The position numbers and the translations under genes were made by a program. From contig NC_134883.1 in NCBI RefSeq assembly GCF_041734735.1, positions 32,873,764 to 32,937,763 of the forward strand: 64,000 nt of DNA, in the 5' to 3' direction. This DNA comes from Babylonia areolata (Eukaryota; Mollusca; Gastropoda; Neogastropoda; Buccinidae). Positions 1-12,467 of the stretch are shown piece by piece. The notes under the pieces were generated by a model. It was given only the letters and a program-made list of their open reading frames with translations. It ran no database searches and was not told the DNA's origin. Positions within the stretch are counted from its first letter, which is position 1, and each line of letters opens with the position of its first letter.

Positions 1-424
1 ATCAGGACTGGATGATGATTTGTATTTGTATTTGTATTCCTTTTTATCACAACAGATTTCTCTGTGTGAAATTCGGGCTGCTCTCCCCAGGGAGAGCGCG
101 TCGCTACACTACAGCGCCACTCATTTTTTTGTATTTTTTTCCTGCGTGCAGTTTTATTTGTTTTTCCTATCGAAGTGAATTTTTCTACAGAATTTTGCCA
201 GGAACGACCCTTTTGTTGCCGTGGGTTCTTTTACGTGCGCTAAGTGCATGCTGCACACGGGACCTCGGTTTATCGTCTCATCCGAATGACTAGCGTCCAG
301 ACCACCACTCAAGTTCTAATGGAGGGGGAGAAAATATCGGCGGCTGAATCGTGATTCGAACCAGCGCCCTCAAATTCTCTCGCTTCCTAGGCGGACGCGT
401 TACCTCTAGGCCATCACTCCACTA
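1..424 (-). mobile_element. tRNA-derived SINE, near full length
   Basis: Read on the minus strand this begins with a tRNA-like head. An A-box-like stretch (TGGCCTAGAGGTAACGCG, about 397-414) is followed by an exact B-box GGTTCGAATC (353-362). A ~300-bp body then ends in a tail made of repeated ATACAA-type units (about 15-42). The body is shared with copies at 48081-48453, 15383-15665 and 61953-62410, and a block at about 222-275 (on + it reads ...TTTTACGTGCGCTAAGTGCATGC) is the best conserved part. The copies vary in age, and this one keeps both promoter boxes. The left end is close to the window edge, so the tail may run further. SINEs encode no protein and rely on a partner LINE. Confidence 0.85.
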
Positions 425-1214
425 GATGATGGTGATGCTAATGATAATACTACTAATAATAATATGAACAGCGTCATTTCATTTCCTTCCTTTCTGTCAT
501 GCTCCAACATACATGTATTTTGAAGATCAGTTCTTGGGTTGTGTTGCTCAGACAATCTAAGCAGCGTTAAATTTGGTTAGCTTCAAGAAGTGGATTTAAC
601 CTAGACTTGGGAAACTCTTTAGCAACATTCAACGCTGCTCATATCATCCATGCAACCCAGCACAAAGGTTTGGGGGGTGGGGTGGAGGGGGGTGGGGGGG
701 GGGGGGGGGGAATCGGAGAAGAATGCGGAGTTACAAAACACCGACAGCACAGTATGATCGCTGGCTCCTCCGCTATCCCCAACCTTGTGTGTTTATGGAG
801 CTGAAAATAGCTTCCTCCTTCCAGATCGTCTTTGATAATGCGGGGAACAGACGCAGGATGGCGTGTGAGTTATGAACCAGTCCAGCAACAAAGTACATGC
901 ACTGTGAAAGCGATTTTGAAGAACATGATCAGAGTGAGAGTGGCCAAGGGAATATGTGCATACCGTAAACTAATGTTGGGATTTTTACCTGGGAAATACC
1001 ATTAGATATGGAAAGGTTTCAACCCTCCTGTGGAACGCCGACCATGAATTTCCTGAACGCAAAATTTCTACCATTATAATGTACAGTAACTCTAGACTTA
1101 GATAAACAAAACATAAAGTATCGTTATCATAGCACAGTTAATGCTCCAAAACGTCAGCAAAATTCGAACGCAAGTGTGTGTGTGTTGAGGGGAGGGGACC
1201 AGAGGGGAGGGGAA

Positions 1215-1215
<1 letters not shown>
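425..1215. other. Unassigned intergenic DNA with a poly-G patch
   Basis: I see no gene here. An ATA/AAT-rich stretch follows the SINE. A purine block at 668-711 is mostly G with a few T and A. The rest is unique-looking sequence without a long reading frame. Confidence 0.6.

Positions 1216-1285
<70 letters not shown>
1216..1285. repeat. (GT)n microsatellite
   Basis: About 35 uninterrupted GT units, flanked on the left by a G-rich block. All open frames across it are poly-Cys/Val or poly-His/Thr artefacts. Confidence 0.97.
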
Positions 1286-1286
<1 letters not shown>

Positions 1287-2065
1287 AGGGAATACCTGGG
1301 GGAGGGAGTATATGGATGAGCCTGGGGAACATAAGGAAACTACAGACAAGGGGTGAAGTCACAGTGGTACCAGAGTCTTCCTCACTTCTCTCTCTGTATG
1401 TATGTATGTATTTGTATGAGCGCGCACGTCCGAAGTGTGTGTGCAAGTAAGCGCATCCGCACGCTGTCACCACCCCGACATCACCATGGCAAGCAATCAT
1501 TCACAGCCCGCTGAACAAAACTACGTGAATATAATAATATAACAACTTGTCACCGCCAAACATTCACTCCCGACAATCCCCAAAACTTAATTCCAGCCTC
1601 CCTCTCTCTATCTGCTCCCTCGGTACGCATAATCATTCACGGCTCACAGACACCCCCCCCCCCCCCCCCCCACCCCCACCCCCAAACGTCAGGCTGGAAG
1701 CGACGGGCCCTGCCAAGGACACGGAGCCCTCTGGAACCACCGGGGCCGGCTTTGAACTCCGTCAGGACCGGATGTAGATGGCTGTCTCTTTCAGCCAGAC
1801 CCCAATATTTTACTTACGGTCTGTCGCACTGAAAAGACGTCCGCGCGGCCGGGGCTGTATCCAACAGAGCATGCTGCCGTGCCGTGCCGTGCCGTGCTCT
1901 GAGCTCCCCGGCGGCCATGATAGCGGAAGTGACAGCGGAGACAGGAGAGGATGACGGGAAGAGAAATGAAAACCCAATCGACGCTTCCATCGTTCCTTTC
2001 CACTGCCCCCCTGACGGAGGAACCAGTCACTGTGGTCACCACCTAAGGTCGCTGCTGCTGTCGTT

Positions 2066-2066
<1 letters not shown>
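1286..2066. other. Unassigned DNA with a poly-C run
   Basis: No gene is supported. It contains short TGTA repeats (about 1396-1416), a run of about 20 C at 1652-1671 followed by CCCCCA units, and a GCCGT triplication near 1875-1892. The GC-rich stretch 1690-1930 has no recognisable product. Confidence 0.55.
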
Positions 2067-2143
<77 letters not shown>

Positions 2144-2286
2144 GTACTGTAGTTGTTAGTACTTACCCCGTTACCGTGTATCTTCGACAATCACGCACGT
2201 TCTGCATTCGTGCACAGTCAGGGAGAGAGAGGGAGAGAGATGGGAGTAGATAGAGAGACAGAGAGAGACAGAGACAGAGAGAGAGA
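2067..2286. repeat. (GT)n array followed by (GA)n/(GACA)n
   Basis: An uninterrupted GT array at 2067-2142 is followed, after about 75 bp of unique sequence, by GAGA/GACAGA repeats at 2222-2286. Confidence 0.95.
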
Positions 2287-2470
2287 CGTCACACAACACG
2301 TAAGGTGGATGTCAGATGTACAAGATTAATTTTCCAGTTCACAGCTCTATGGAAAGACGTCTCATTAAAACAAAACAAAAAAGTGACGGGCATGTTACCA
2401 AACATATGGATAGAGACTGAGGCAGAGACAAATGGAGAGACAGACAGACTGACAGACAAGAGAGAGAGAG

Positions 2471-3062
2471 AATGAATGAAAATGAATGAATTAATTTTAT
2501 TTCTGAGGGTAATAGAATAAGCAACAATGCTTTTTTTCATCCAGCACCCAAAAGGGGGGGGGGGGGGGTATAAACAAATGAATTGCAAATAGCATCACAT
2601 AACATCAAACGAAAAAGGAAGAAAAAAAAATCACATTCATAAAAAAAAAAAAATCTTGGAAAGGACAACATGGAAATTGTACACTTAAACGCAAACACAC
2701 TCTTTGGAATAACGTATATGCGCCAAGAAATGTAGAGAAATATAGAAAGACAGACAGGCAGACCAACAGAGACACAAAAAAGGGAGGAAGGGACAAAGAC
2801 GTCTTTGAGAACAGTACTATTATATGAATTTCTTAATTCAAAGACAGAAACTGCAAAATTTTCTATTAGATACTTAATTTCTATATAGAATTACCAAAGC
2901 TTTCCATCACATAGTCATGATACCATTTAAAAAAACACACAAAAAAACAAAAAACCATTGAGACCTGTATGAACATTGAAACTAGATAAGATGTTCCAGA
3001 GACATCCACCAGAGTAAGTGAGACTAGATTTAAACAAATCAAGTCTAGGTAGCGGTACTATG
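2471..3062 (-). mobile_element. 5'-truncated LINE: ORF2 C-terminus, 3' UTR and ATTC tail
   Basis: On the minus strand the peptide around 3055-2990 reads FKSSLTYSGGCLWNIL. This is the usual K-S-x-x-Y-S-G-x-x-x-W-N-x-L signature of the extreme C-terminus of many non-LTR reverse transcriptase polyproteins. The sequence then runs through an A/T-rich 3' UTR to GCTTATTCTATTACCCTCAG and an ATTC-type tandem tail at 2471-2494. The coding part meets a GAGACA microsatellite at 3062-3120, which marks where recognisable homology stops. A G-run (about 2555-2569 on +) and two A-runs have grown inside the 3' UTR. No reverse transcriptase or endonuclease domain remains. The clade is not determined. Confidence 0.55.
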
Positions 3063-4012
3063 AGAGAGAGAGAGACAGAGAGACGGAGACAGAGAGACAA
3101 AGACAGAGACACAGAGAGCACAGGAGATTTTAATGATGCAAAGGCCACTAGCCAGTACATACTAAAAAAAAAAAATAATAATAATAATAATAACGGTATG
3201 AAAAACTAAGGAAAAACCAGATTCAACAAAAAGGAAAAAAAAATTTGCTCAGCCACGAAATTTGAATTCAACATAAAAACATTGAACTTCACATTAAGTC
3301 CTGTCTGGAACAGAAAGCATAGAGAATAAACATGGCGACATCTCTTATCACACATCTATCTTCATTTTGTAACGAAAAGGGAACTGACGAAGAGTTATTA
3401 TTTTCATAATGTTCAAGCATCTATGTTCTCGTAATTTAGCATGTACAAGTAATTTTATAAGAAAATTACCTGTTTTCAGGTCTCCTCAGAACGGACGGGA
3501 ATTCGTTTTGACACATCGTTATATCTTCTATTAACTTTTAGATCGTTTACGCCAAGATGAAACTTGGCCACATCCACTCTAAACTGAACTATTGTATGAG
3601 ACAGAGAGAGGGGGGGGGGGGCGGGGGGGCAGAGGGGGAGGGGGGATCAGGGGGAAATTCTGGAATAATTCATAGCAATGCTACCGGTCCGTTTCTAAAT
3701 GAAGACAGAAAAAAAAGAAAAAAAAGATTAAGACAGAAGGAGACAGAGACAGGGTTACAGATAACGGAGGAGGAGAATGAGAAATAAAGAGAGAGGATGA
3801 CTGAACAAAAGACTGACACAGGGACACACATATAGATAGATAGATAGATAGATAGATATAAACAGACACGGAGATAGATCAGACACACAGAGAAATGTTG
3901 TGAACGGCTGTGTGTGCAACAACCCATCATTAGGTAAATCGTTGCAGAAACAAACCACACTACCGCCTGTTTTCTGGTCAGAGCTCGGGAACTGGAATAC
4001 ATATATATATAC

Positions 4013-4072
<60 letters not shown>

Positions 4073-4074
4073 GG
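3062..4074. repeat. Simple-repeat-rich region
   Basis: It holds (GAGACA)n at 3062-3120, (AAT)n at 3174-3194, a G-rich block at 3608-3653, (GATA)n at 3834-3858 and a compound (TA)n-(GA)n-G14 tract at 4000-4074. The piece 3240-3590 is A/T-rich unique sequence with no gene. Confidence 0.85.
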
Positions 4075-4220
4075 TGGGTTATCGAATATAAAATTATTTC
4101 CTTTTTATTTTTTTTAAGGATTATCTACAAGCCTTTTCGTCTACCTCCCCCCTACCCCTCCCTCTTTCCCTCTTTCTCCATCACTCACTCTTTTCGATAT
4201 CCGTCTGTCTCTGTCTGTAT

Positions 4221-4237
4221 GTCTCTCTCTCTCTCTC

Positions 4238-4296
<59 letters not shown>
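4221..4296. repeat. Compound (CT)n-(TA)n microsatellite
   Basis: CT units at 4221-4240 run into about 27 TA units at 4242-4296, which abut the SINE tail starting at 4297. Confidence 0.95.
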
Positions 4297-4817
<521 letters not shown>

Positions 4818-5068
4818 GTTTTTTCGAGACGCTTATGATTACATCTCTCCATTCTCCTTGCTCCTCTGTCCGGCAAATCGATCGGTTTGTGAATCGCACC
4901 GACCGGCAGACGCATACTGTCATGTACGCAAAAGGGGATCTTCTATTTATTGTTGTTGCGCGCTAAGGTTTCTATCCTTCATTTCTTTCGTATTTGCCCT
5001 CTTTTTTTTCCCCCCCAGATTGCTTACATGGTGGAGTGATAAGGGGAAAAGATATTGCCGACTACGCA

Positions 5069-5790
5069 ATCAATAATAATAATAATAATAATAATAATGG
5101 ATACTTCTATAGCACACTATCCAGAAATCTGCTCTAGGTGCTTTACAAAAACGCTTTTGATAACATAAAACATTATATCTATGTTACATACACACACCAA
5201 AATGTGACCACACACACACACACACACACGCACGCACGCACGCGCACGCACGCACGCACACACACACACACACTGCATACATACATTTTAACATACATGT
5301 GTATCTAACAGCTACCCTAACAAATACGCACACATAGGCAGGCACAAACTTACATAAACACATGCACACACAATACACATTCATATACATGCATGTAGTT
5401 GTGGACCTGCCACAATTGAACTTATTGTTGAGGGAAAAGGTGAGTTTTGAGACGAGATTTAAAAGATGCGAGGGGATCAGAATGACGGAGGTTATCAGGG
5501 AGCTTGTTCCACGTCTTTGGCGATTGAAAAGAAAACGATCTGTGTCCATAGGTCTTACTTCTGACGTGAGGTATCCTGAGAAGTCGAGTATCAGAGGAAG
5601 AACGGAGCTGGCGAGACGGGGTATAGATATGGATGAGTTCAGAAAGATACTTGGGGCCAGATCCGTTGACTGCAGAAAAGGTCAGAGTGGATAGCTTATA
5701 GTCTATTCGATCAGAAACAGGCAACCAGTGGAGAGACTGAAGGAGAGGAGAAACATGGTCAAATTTAGAAGCTCTGCAAATGAGCTCAAC
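5069..5790 (-). mobile_element. CR1/L2-like LINE fragment (reverse transcriptase C-terminal part plus 3' UTR)
   Basis: The minus-strand reading runs from about 5790 to 5425. It includes SKFDHVSPLLQSLHWLPVSD, IYTPSRQLRSSSDTRLLRIP and FKSRLKTHLFPQ, the standard post-fingers C-terminal region of CR1/L2-type non-LTR elements. The frame stays open over this stretch. The 3' UTR follows, interrupted by a (CA)n/(CGCA)n array at 5211-5274, then GGTGCTTTACAAA-like and TAGCACACTATCC sequence, and finally an (ATT)n tail at 5071-5098. The 5' break is near 5785-5790. Reverse transcriptase catalytic motifs and the endonuclease are absent, so the copy is dead on arrival, as is usual for LINEs. Confidence 0.85.
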
Positions 5791-5852
5791 AACAACGCTT
5801 ATTATTACAACACGTGGACATGGGGTGTAAAGACATCAGTAAGACAACCAGA

Positions 5853-5933
<81 letters not shown>

Positions 5934-6090
5934 TGTGTCTGAAACGCATTCCAGAACACACACACGCACGCGCGCGCATGTAGAAAGAACAAAAGGGTGG
6001 ACTGAAACAAGAGAGAGAGAGACGCAGAGAGAGAGAGAGAGAGAGAGATACAGAGACAGACACAGAGGCCGAGAGAGAGAGAGAGGCTGC
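5853..6090. repeat. (CT)n-(GT)n and (GA)n microsatellites
   Basis: CT then GT units occupy 5853-5928, a short CACG/CGCG patch lies near 5957-5978, and GAGA/GACA units occupy 6010-6090. Confidence 0.95.
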
Positions 6091-7390
6091 AAGATACCGA
6101 TGTAAAGAAGTAAAAGCGTTTTAAATGGGTTATTATAAATAGCTAATGGCGAAAACTGTTTTCATTGGAAAAAAAAAACAAACATACAAAAACCCACCCC
6201 ACACTCCACACAAGTCCCCTGCAGCACGCACACCTACAACCAATCAACGCACATACACGCGCGCGCGTGCACACACGCACAGACACACAAACACACACAT
6301 TCAACTCGTTCGTGTCGTATTTCACGGACAATCTGCCGAACGCGATCATAACTTGTCCTTTCCAATATTTTCCACGACATAAAAAGATGTGCAAGCTTTT
6401 CTTAAACAGCGCCTTCAATTACTGCAGCACACGCGATCCCGACATTTATTGTTGATAAAAAAAAAATAAACAGTTTCACAGATGAGGAGGATATTTCTGG
6501 CAGGTTCCCAAGGAGGAAAACGGCACGAGAACACGCTTCCTCCCTCGCTGGTGGAGGGATAGGGGTAGAGGTAGGGAGGGGGCTAGGGGGTGGGGAGGGG
6601 GGAGGGGGGGTGTTACAACTTCCGGACTCCCTCCCTAAAACCTCTCAACATCCCCATCCCACTCTTTCCTGTCCTTGCTAGTATTAATCAACGCACGAAC
6701 TCTAGCCTTATAGACAGGTGTACACGCCACTAAGATAAAATTAGCAGTTTTAGAGACCATTTCAAGGAGGCTTCAGAGCTTCAGAACGGATCCATACACG
6801 CACACCATATCTGTTTAAAAATTTACAAAAAAAAACAACATGAGGGTGCAAGGGAAAGACAGATGCCTGACATCCGCATACATCCAACGCGCTGGCAACA
6901 AGTTAAAACAAGTGCGCAAGTTTCAGATCAACTAAGAAAGCATGTAATACTTGGATTGTTAGGCTTGGGCACTGTGGGGGTAACAAGGTGAAACTGGGTT
7001 GACGAGAGTTTTAGACTTGTGTAACATGAACCTGGGATGTAAACTCCTGGAGTCGAACAATTCCACTGGTAATTTGCCACATGACTCAACCATCAATAGG
7101 CTATACCGTAAACAAATGCATTTCTCTAATAGGTTGCAAAGTATGAGCAAGAGCAATTTACGAATGCTCAAGACCATAAAAAAAGAAAAAGAAGAAGAAA
7201 GAAAGAAATAGAACATAAATTAGAATAAGCACATGCTCGCGAGCTGACGTATTCAAATGGGCTGGTTTTGCTTGAAATCCACAGCGGTAAGAGTTGACAC
7301 TCGTCACAAAGCGGAACTACGTTACACCACAATCACAGGCCTGTCAGGCCTGTGTCACCTGAATATAATACTTGGGTATGGCTTTTAACA
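6091..7390. other. Unassigned DNA, no gene seen
   Basis: It contains CA/CG-rich dinucleotide patches at 6254-6300, a GGGGA-rich block at 6540-6612 and otherwise unique A/T-rich sequence. A direct CAGGCCTGTCAGGCCTGTGT doublet lies at about 7337-7356. No reading frame resembles a known protein. Confidence 0.55.
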
Positions 7391-8445
7391 GACCATGCAC
7401 CTCCATCTGTACGACAGGATCGCGAGAAAATGCACTCCACCTATGAATACAACAGGATTATGAGACCATGTACTACATCTATACAACAGGATTATGAGAC
7501 CATGCACTCCATCTATACAACAGGATTATGAGACCATGCACTCCACCTATACAACAGGATTATGAGACCATGCACTCCATCTATACAACAGGATTATGAG
7601 ACCGTGCACTCTACTTACACAACAGGATTATGAGACCATGCACTCTACCTACACAACAGGATTATGAGACCATGCACTCCATCTATACAACAGGATTATT
7701 AGACCATACACTCCATCTATACAACAGGATTATGAGACCGTGCACTCTACTTACACAACAGGATTATGAGACCATGCACTCTACCTACACAACAGGATTA
7801 TGAGACCATGCACTCTACCTACACAACAGGATTATGAGACCATGCACTCCACCTACACAACAGGATTATGAGACCATGCACTCCATCTATACAACAGGAT
7901 TATGAGACCGTGCACTCTACTTACACAACAGGATTATGAGACCATGCACTCTACCTACACAACATGATTATGAGACCATGCACTCTACTTAAACAATAGG
8001 ATTATGAGACCGTGGACTCTATCTATACAACAGGATTATGAGACCATGCACATTACCTACACAACAGGATTATGAGACCATGCACTCCATCTATACAACA
8101 GGATTATGAGACCATGTACTCCATCTATTCAACAGGATTATGAGACCGTGCACTCCATCTATACAACAGGATTATTAGACCATGCACTCTACTTACACAA
8201 CAGGATTATGAGACCGTGCACTCTACTTACACAACAGGATTATGAGACCATGCACTCTACCTACACAACATGATTATGAGACCATGCACTCTACTTAAAC
8301 AATAGGATTATGAGACCGTGGACTCCATCTATACAACAGGATTATGAGACCATGCACTCCATCTATACAACAGGATTATGAGACCATGTACTCCATCTAT
8401 TCAACAGGATTATGAGACCGTGGACTCCATTTATACAACAGGATT
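7391..8445. repeat. 34-bp minisatellite, about 30 copies
   Basis: The unit is ACAACAGGATTATGAGACCA followed by TGCACTCCATCTAT, repeated head to tail with a strict 34-bp step (for example copy starts at 7449 and 7483). The first copies are irregular. Variants recur in blocks: copies carrying ACAACATG at 7959 and 8265 are exactly 306 bp (nine units) apart with matching neighbours, which indicates a higher-order duplication. Units differ by only a few point changes, so the array is young or homogenised. There are no unique spacers, so it is not a CRISPR array, and there is no protein-coding periodicity. Confidence 0.97.
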
Positions 8446-9313
8446 GTCAGAACTAGTTTTAATGGCTAAATAAGTGAAAGTGTGTGAAAAAAAATAGCCA
8501 GACAATAGTGAGTAATACACGTCAGTCTATAATAAAAATAACCACTATCTCTTGAAATAAACTGATTCCAGGAAAGGGTAAAAAAAAATAATAATAATAA
8601 TAAATATCAAACAACACCCGTTTCATATTATACACATTTAAATGATATTTGAACTTCCAAACCAAATCAAAACGTAAAATTATCTGTTTTTTGAACTTTA
8701 TATGTTTCTCTCTCGGCGCGGAAGGCATCGCTACGGAGAGAGGGTTTGTCATGTTGATACACAACATGATTAATGTTATCCCCCCTCGTTCCCCGCCCAC
8801 CCTCTCAACAGGAGGAAATGGGATGGATAGCAGCGACCCTCCAGCCTTCTGCGACTCACGGTTTCCTGTTTCCTGTTTACCAAACCAGTGAGCACGATTT
8901 CAATTAAATACGAAAGGGTGGGGGGGGGGGGGGGGGGGGGGGCGGGGGGGCTCGTCTGACAAGAGTTTATGGTCCACTAATTCCGTTATCGTTGTGAATG
9001 ATTGGTTCATAAAGTTTATATAGCACACCTGACCGCCCAGAACAAAGCGGGTATTAATAATAAAGGAGAAGTGTTTCGTGCGATTGAGTTTTCCGCTTGG
9101 AAGTCTTGTGTTGGGAATTTCCATGTGCTGGTTGGTGTTCTTGTGGTTTTACTGTTCATGGGTTGTTGCTTGTTTGTATTTTCTTCTGAATTATGCCTCT
9201 GGTACTAGGTAATTTTGTTTCCTTACACGTGTTGCTGTTTGTCTTTTCTGTAAAAAAAGATAATCCATATCCATTTCATAAGCCTAACCAATTTTACAGT
9301 GCAGGGTTATATA

Positions 9314-9317
<4 letters not shown>
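8446..9317. other. Unassigned DNA with a long poly-G tract
   Basis: No gene is supported. It holds (AAT)n at 8588-8603 and a G-run of about 33 at 8918-8950 interrupted once by C. The remainder is unique A/T-rich sequence. Confidence 0.55.
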
Positions 9318-9365
<48 letters not shown>

Positions 9366-9381
9366 TATATATATATATATA
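9318..9381. repeat. Compound (CA)n-(TA)n microsatellite
   Basis: About 21 CA units are followed by a short TA run at 9363-9381. Confidence 0.96.
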
Positions 9382-10903
9382 AAGAACAAAACGATATTTT
9401 AATTTCTGTCAGGGCACTGCATCAGAAAATGAAAAATAGCACTGTTCACAATTGTTCATGACTGTACTCCTTTAAGATTCCAGCGTATTCGCCAGCAACA
9501 ATCAGTTAAGTTCTACTTCTTAATATTCGTTATTCTCAGTGGACATTGAAACTGGTAAGCTCAAGGAACTGAAAGTTCAACCAAACACACCCAGCAAGTG
9601 CCAAAGCGCACACACATTCCAGCACACGTCTGCGCACACATTTGTTTACCCATCTACCCCCTACAAGGCACGCACGTAGCATCCCCGCATGCATTCAGAC
9701 TATCAGATGAGTTTCCTATGTCACCGTAATAACGACCTTGAAGGGGGGTGGGGGAGGGGGGAGGGGTACAAGCGCTCTCTCAGGAGTTTCAAAGCGGGTT
9801 TCACACCCTTATCTCCCAAGGAGAGAGCACCCATCCCTGGACCCCCCCTGGAGAGAGAGGAGAGACTCCATCCATGTGCGGGGGAACCCCTTGAAACGCT
9901 CCCCCACTCCACTCCAGCAGCCCCTCCACAGACACGCTCCGGGAGGATCTGCCTCTTTACTTTCTCCCCAACCCCAACACCTTTCAACACAACAGGGGCC
10001 ACCCCCCAGACAGTCCAAATAAGCATCATGGGGAAGCGGCGTGTTTTATCACAACCATATCGGCAGCAGGCTGTGATGGAACGGAGAGAGAGAGAGACTT
10101 TCGCTGTCAATGTATGCAATGAACGCAGGAACTGTCTTCATCCGATGCACCACTCACTGTAAGTGCTGCACCGTATCAGCAAACGTATGCTGTCTTCAAC
10201 CCTCTCTGGTAGTGCCTTACTTTACCCAAAGAGCCAAGGATTTTAACTATGTCAATCTTTACCTACTTGACTTTCATCCTCAGGATCTATGAGAACCTCA
10301 GGTTCACAATAGCGATCCTTAAAGCGGATCGGTTTTGAATCCTGTGTGTGAATCGCACCTGCTCTTATCTTCTCAGACAGACAAACAGACACAGACACAC
10401 ACACACACACAGACGGAAGCTCATGGCACGCAAAATACATCCAGATGCCCAGAACTCCCTCTCAAGCAATAGCCTGATCCTATATCCCACACCCCCTTCG
10501 AACCACCCTCTCGAACCAACCTACACTTCTGTGTCAGTTACGAACGCTACACTAACGGTTGCATTGTAGATCCTGCCAGTTCTCTCTCCCAGTCATCAGT
10601 ATAGATGGCGAGACTGGAGTTGGGTCCACGTGAGGGTGAAGAGTACTGTCGCCACACAGCCCACTCCATTCCCAGGATCTTCTTTCTTTGCTGGCTGAAG
10701 GAGGGAGTGGCCACCAAGGAATCAGTGCTCGTTGTGACGGGAAAGTGGTATGTGTGTGTGTCAACAATCAGAGCACAGTGACGGCACAAAACGAGACGTT
10801 CTTCTTTTCTTAAAGAGAATGCATACGGACAGACATACAGACAGCATGACATGGATGGTGATGGGAGATGGAACGTCAAAAAAAAAAAAAAAAAAGCGAC
10901 ACG
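9382..10903. other. Unassigned DNA
   Basis: No supported gene. The open frames at 9689-10162 arise from C-rich sequence and show no domain. A 19-bp string TCTTCAACCCTCTCTGGTA at about 10193-10211 recurs exactly at about 40325-40343. Confidence 0.5.
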
Positions 10904-10969
10904 CTAGGGGGTGTGGGGCGGGGGGAGGGGAGGGAGATCAGGGTGGGTGGAACTTTATGGAGGCATGAA

Positions 10970-11000
<31 letters not shown>

Positions 11001-11105
11001 CAGCGGTAGGGGGGTGTGGGGCGGGGGGGAGGGGAAGGGGATCAGGGTGAGTGGAACTTTATGGAGGCATGAGAGACAGACAGACAGAGACAGAGAGACA
11101 GACAG
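10904..11105. repeat. Tandem duplication, about 101-bp unit
   Basis: GGGGGTGTGGGGCGG..GATCAGGGTGRGTGGAACTTTATGGAGGCATGA followed by GAGACA repeats occurs twice, starting near 10906 and 11007. The copies differ by a handful of changes. Confidence 0.9.
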
Positions 11106-11504
11106 AAGTATCGATGCCTGTTCTCGAACGAGTTCCCATTGTGCGCGCGCACAAAATGAGTCCGTTCCTTACACACATGATTAACAATGCCCGGGCCTTG
11201 CCAATACCCCCCCACACTCCAGGAACACAAACAGGAACAACAACAACAAAAAAACAAAAAACAACCCCAAAACACGCAAAACACACACACACACCACTGC
11301 AAATCCCCCACCCTCATGCCCCTACCTCCCCCCCCCCCCCCCAAAAAAAAAAAGGCCGAGGAATGAAGACCAAAAAAAAATCCAATTTACGAGAGAATAT
11401 TGCCCTCAATACTCCATGTCACGCACGAAAGAAATTACTACGAGCAAGGCTCGTGAGCGACTTCACCCCTCTTCCTTCCTCCCCAAACTACATATCCTCA
11501 GTTT
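11106..11504. other. Low-complexity C/A-rich DNA
   Basis: CA-rich, AAC-rich and C-run sequence (C14 near 11329-11342, A-runs after it). No gene. Confidence 0.6.
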
Positions 11505-11830
11505 ATTGAGAGAGAGACACAGAGAGAGAGAGGGAGAGGCGGAGAGAGAGGGAGAAAGAGAAAGGAGAAAGACGGCACGCGCGCCTGCCCATTGTGAAAG
11601 AGGCGACAATATCCTCTCGCGCGAGTGACGCCATTTTGCCGGTATCAGTACGTCAAGATGCGTCGTCACGAATTTAGTCGCTGGCAACAACCTACACACA
11701 CACACACACACACACACAAGCGTGGAAGAGAGAGGGAAGAAACATGATGGAGGCACACACACACACACACACACGACAGCCGGGGGAAGAGAGAGAGAGG
11801 GGAGGAAGAACCATGATGGAGCAGGGGTAC
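11505..11830. repeat. (GA)n block and duplicated (CA)n-GAAGAGAGAG-ACCATGATGGA module
   Basis: GA-rich sequence spans 11505-11572. From 11694 a (CA)n run plus a module ending in AACATGATGGAG (11743-11754) is followed by a second (CA)n run plus a similar module ending ACCATGATGGAG (11810-11821). This is a diverged duplication with a ~67-bp step. Confidence 0.8.
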
Positions 11831-12329
11831 GGGCGGAATTGATGCTCCGCGGGGTGGAACATGCTCAGAATTAGCTTTCAAACGTGACGGGGCATGTTTT
11901 GGCCTGAGGGGAGGGGGCTCTTTTCCTTGTGCACCAACCACTTCCACACTGAATCCATGATTATCTGGGAGAAGCTTCTACTCCCAAATCCTCCCCTCCC
12001 CCGGAACAACCCCCCCACCCCACCCCGATCCCCCCCAAAAAGAGGGGGGAAAAAAAAGGAGAAGTGAGGAAGTGAAAGGGGGGGTAAGGAGAGGGGTGGG
12101 GCTGATACGCAGCTCTGGGGCAAAACTATCCCCTTGCTTGTTTGAGCGGCCCCAAAAAGCGCGCAAGGAATTACGATGCAACACCGTCGTTACCTCATAG
12201 AAGCGGGGTTGTCAAAGGGCCGCATCATAACTTGGCACCTCTCGCTGTGGGCGGTCCTTGATCAATACTTAATCCCCCTCACCACTATGGGCCACTTTTT
12301 CAAAAGATGCGCGTGGGCACGCAAGCACG
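11831..12329. other. Unassigned GC-moderate DNA
   Basis: It contains C/G/A homopolymer-rich stretches at 11985-12110 and otherwise unique sequence. No reading frame with recognisable homology. Confidence 0.5.
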
Positions 12330-12343
12330 CACGCGCGCGCGCG

Positions 12344-12384
<41 letters not shown>

Positions 12385-12433
12385 TTCTTCCCTAAACTAT
12401 AAAATCCATGGGGCGCCGCACAAAACTCTTCAC

Positions 12434-12467
<34 letters not shown>

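Noticed and set aside
353-421. Functional tRNA gene
   Set aside because: The A- and B-boxes are those of a SINE head that recurs in other copies and is followed by the SINE body.
7391-8445. Possible CRISPR array
   Set aside because: Units abut directly with no unique spacers, and the context is a eukaryotic genome without cas genes.
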